Shown here in pieces: positions 13,115-14,596 of a DNA stretch of 14,596 nt. The stretch spans positions 1 through 14,596 of the forward strand of contig JBLRWS010000060.1 of assembly GCA_047921075.1 (NCBI GenBank), written 5' to 3'. Under the pieces are notes generated by a model. It saw only the letters and a list, made by a program, of their open reading frames with translations. It was not told the origin of the DNA and made no database searches. Positions within the stretch are counted from its first letter, which is position 1. Every line of letters begins with the position of its first letter. Origin of the DNA: JBLRWS01 sp047921075 (GTDB lineage Bacteria > Bacteroidota > Rhodothermia > Balneolales > Balneolaceae). The translations under genes and the position numbers were made by a program.

Positions 13115-14596
13115 TCACCCCTTCTTCGCCAGCCGCTTTAGCTCGCTTAGCAGCATCAGTGCTTCGATGGGTGTCATCCGCTCGGGATCGGCGGCATCCA
13201 GTTTGTTTAACAGGGTTTCCACGGCCGGATCCATCTGCGATCCAAACAGTGTCATTTGCGGCATTTGCGGCTGTTTTTCAACGTGCTGAACCGCTTGCCT
13301 GGCCGCTTTTTTCTTTTCAGCAGATGCCGATAGCGCTCCATTCCCATCGTGGCTTACATCCAGAGAGTGACTCTCCAGGTTTTTCAGAATCTCTTTTGCC
13401 CGGTCGATCACCACTCTGGGCAGGCCCGCCATGTTGGCCACCTGAATGCCGTAACTGTGGTCGGCCCCGCCACGCGCCAGTTTTCGTAAAAAAATCACTT
13501 TCCCGTCGTGCTCCTTCACCAGCACATTGTAATTTTTAATGCGCTCGTAGCGGCTTTCCAGTTCGTTCAGCTCGTGATAGTGCGTGGCAAAAAGCGTTTT
13601 GGCGGCCACCTCCGGTTTGTTATGCAGATACTCCGACAGCGCCCAGGCGATACTGAGTCCATCAAACGTGCTGGTGCCGCGGCCTACTTCATCCAGTAAA
13701 ATCAGAGAGCGTGGGGTGGCATTGTTTAAAATATTGGCCGCTTCATTCATCTCTACCAGGAACGTGCTCTCGCCGGCGGCCAGATTATCCGATGCTCCCA
13801 CGCGGGTAAAGATTTTGTCAACCAAACCGATTTCAGCAGCCTCGGCCGGCACAAAGCACCCCACCTGTGCCATCAGTACAATGAGGCCGGTTTGCCGCAG
13901 AATAATACTCTTACCGGCCATGTTGGGCCCGGTAATCATCAAGATCTGATGGTCGGTATTGTTGAGGGTGATGTCATTCGGAATAAACGGCTCCCCCTTC
14001 TCCAGTGTCTTTTCCACAACCGGATGGCGGCCCTTGGTGATCACAATGTCATCACCTGTGTGAATCACCGGGCGGGCATATTTATTACGGAACGCCACTT
14101 CGGCAAAACTCTGCAGACAATCTAGCCCGGCCACCGCCGTGGCAATATCCTGTATCTTCTCGGCATCTTCGGCCACCACCAGCCGGAGCTCCTCAAACAG
14201 CTCTCCCTCCAGTGTTTTCATGCGATCTTCGGCCGAAAGCACTTTCTCCTCTACCTCCTTCAGCTCCGGTGTAATATACCGTTCGGAATTAACCAGCGTT
14301 TGCTTGCGGATAAAGTGGTCGGGCACTTTGTCTTTATGGGTGTTCGTGACCTCAATGTAGTACCCAAACACCTTGTTATAGCCAATTTTAAGAGATGAAA
14401 TACCCGACTCGGTTGCCAGCTTATTTTTGATGCCGGCAATGTACGACTTCCCGTCGCGGGCAATGCTCCGAAGTTCGTCCAGATCGTCATGAAAACCCTC
14501 CTTAAACAGACCTCCTTCGCGAATAGAAGCCGGGGGATCGTCAACCAGCGCGGCATCAATGCGCTCCTGTAAACTCGCCATCGTCTTCAGCCGGCC
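13115..14596 (-). CDS. mutS: DNA mismatch repair protein MutS, C-terminal part (5' end outside the window)
   Basis: MutS recognises mismatched bases and recruits MutL using ATP. About 493 residues are visible and the frame stays open to the window edge, with GRLKT preceding the first in-frame methionine at 14581, so that ATG is not the start. The part present covers the clamp/lever end (SSLKIGYNKVFGYYIEVTN), the ATPase with Walker A TGPNMAGKS and its QTGLIVLMAQVGCFVPA helix, SDNLAAGESTFLVEMNEAA (ABC signature-like), Walker B LLDEVGRGTSTFDG, switch ATHYHELN, and the C-terminal tail with DPERMTPIEALMLLSELKRL. The N-terminal mismatch-binding domain with its Phe-x-Glu is beyond the edge. The sequence appears intact, and the stop lies 77 bases before the next gene. 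Confidence 0.97.
   Translation of the reverse strand, partial: GRLKTMASLQERIDAALVDDPPASIREGGLFKEGFHDDLDELRSIARDGKSYIAGIKNKLATESGISSLKIGYNKVFGYYIEVTNTHKDKVPDHFIRKQTLVNSERYITPELKEVEEKVLSAEDRMKTLEGELFEELRLVVAEDAEKIQDIATAVAGLDCLQSFAEVAFRNKYARPVIHTGDDIVITKGRHPVVEKTLEKGEPFIPNDITLNNTDHQILMITGPNMAGKSIILRQTGLIVLMAQVGCFVPAEAAEIGLVDKIFTRVGASDNLAAGESTFLVEMNEAANILNNATPRSLILLDEVGRGTSTFDGLSIAWALSEYLHNKPEVAAKTLFATHYHELNELESRYERIKNYNVLVKEHDGKVIFLRKLARGGADHSYGIQVANMAGLPRVVIDRAKEILKNLESHSLDVSHDGNGALSASAEKKKAARQAVQHVEKQPQMPQMTLFGSQMDPAVETLLNKLDAADPERMTPIEALMLLSELKRLAKKG

Noticed and set aside
1..14596. CRISPR arrays, tRNA/rRNA genes, transposases, toxin-antitoxin or defence gene clusters
   Set aside because: No regularly spaced repeats, cloverleaf-like sequence or matching protein motifs were seen anywhere in the window.

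Overview
The window looks like a draft chromosomal contig from a Bacteroidota-related bacterium. The best fit is Balneolota/Rhodothermota, but this is inference only. The reasons are the mix of genes (groESL, rsmA, an alanine dehydrogenase of the clade with an N-terminal extension seen in Bacteroidota, a Tat-exported sugar-isomerase-like protein), the roughly 50% GC with AT-rich promoters, and the scarcity of Shine-Dalgarno sequences. Only groES and the DUF3307 gene have clear ones. A run of 100 N at 8206-8305 marks an assembly gap.

Layout, left to right. On the minus strand lie groEL with a downstream terminator, groES, and rsmA. Divergent from rsmA on the plus strand is an alanine dehydrogenase. 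Then comes a gene-poor stretch (4421-4908) that looks like a dispersed intergenic element followed by an AT-rich promoter. Next is a tight two-gene plus-strand operon, a SatD-family protein followed by a DUF3307 membrane protein, closed by a terminator. A partial, diverged second copy of the end of the intergenic element (4438-4490 versus 6348-6400) lies just after that operon, so the module is bracketed by imperfect direct repeats. A small predicted outer-membrane protein follows on the plus strand.

The right half is all minus strand. In transcription order from the right edge it holds mutS (5' end outside the window), a Tat/lipoprotein-like sugar phosphate isomerase/epimerase-fold protein, a TetR regulator, two tandem AhpD/carboxymuconolactone-decarboxylase-like genes, a GntR-family regulator with an unrecognised C-terminal domain, and an SF1 UPF1-like helicase interrupted by the assembly gap.

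Most of the window is housekeeping: protein folding, rRNA modification, mismatch repair and amino-acid metabolism. The parts most worth a second look are three. The SatD/DUF3307 module is flanked by repeats and has a possible operator. The TetR-AhpD-AhpD cluster has near-identical operator-like motifs before both tetR and the first AhpD gene, and its second AhpD copy has both catalytic cysteines changed to serine at collinear positions. The repeat element at 4435-4820 is unexplained. I see no CRISPR array, tRNA, rRNA or transposase, and nothing that clearly qualifies as a new defence or mobile system.
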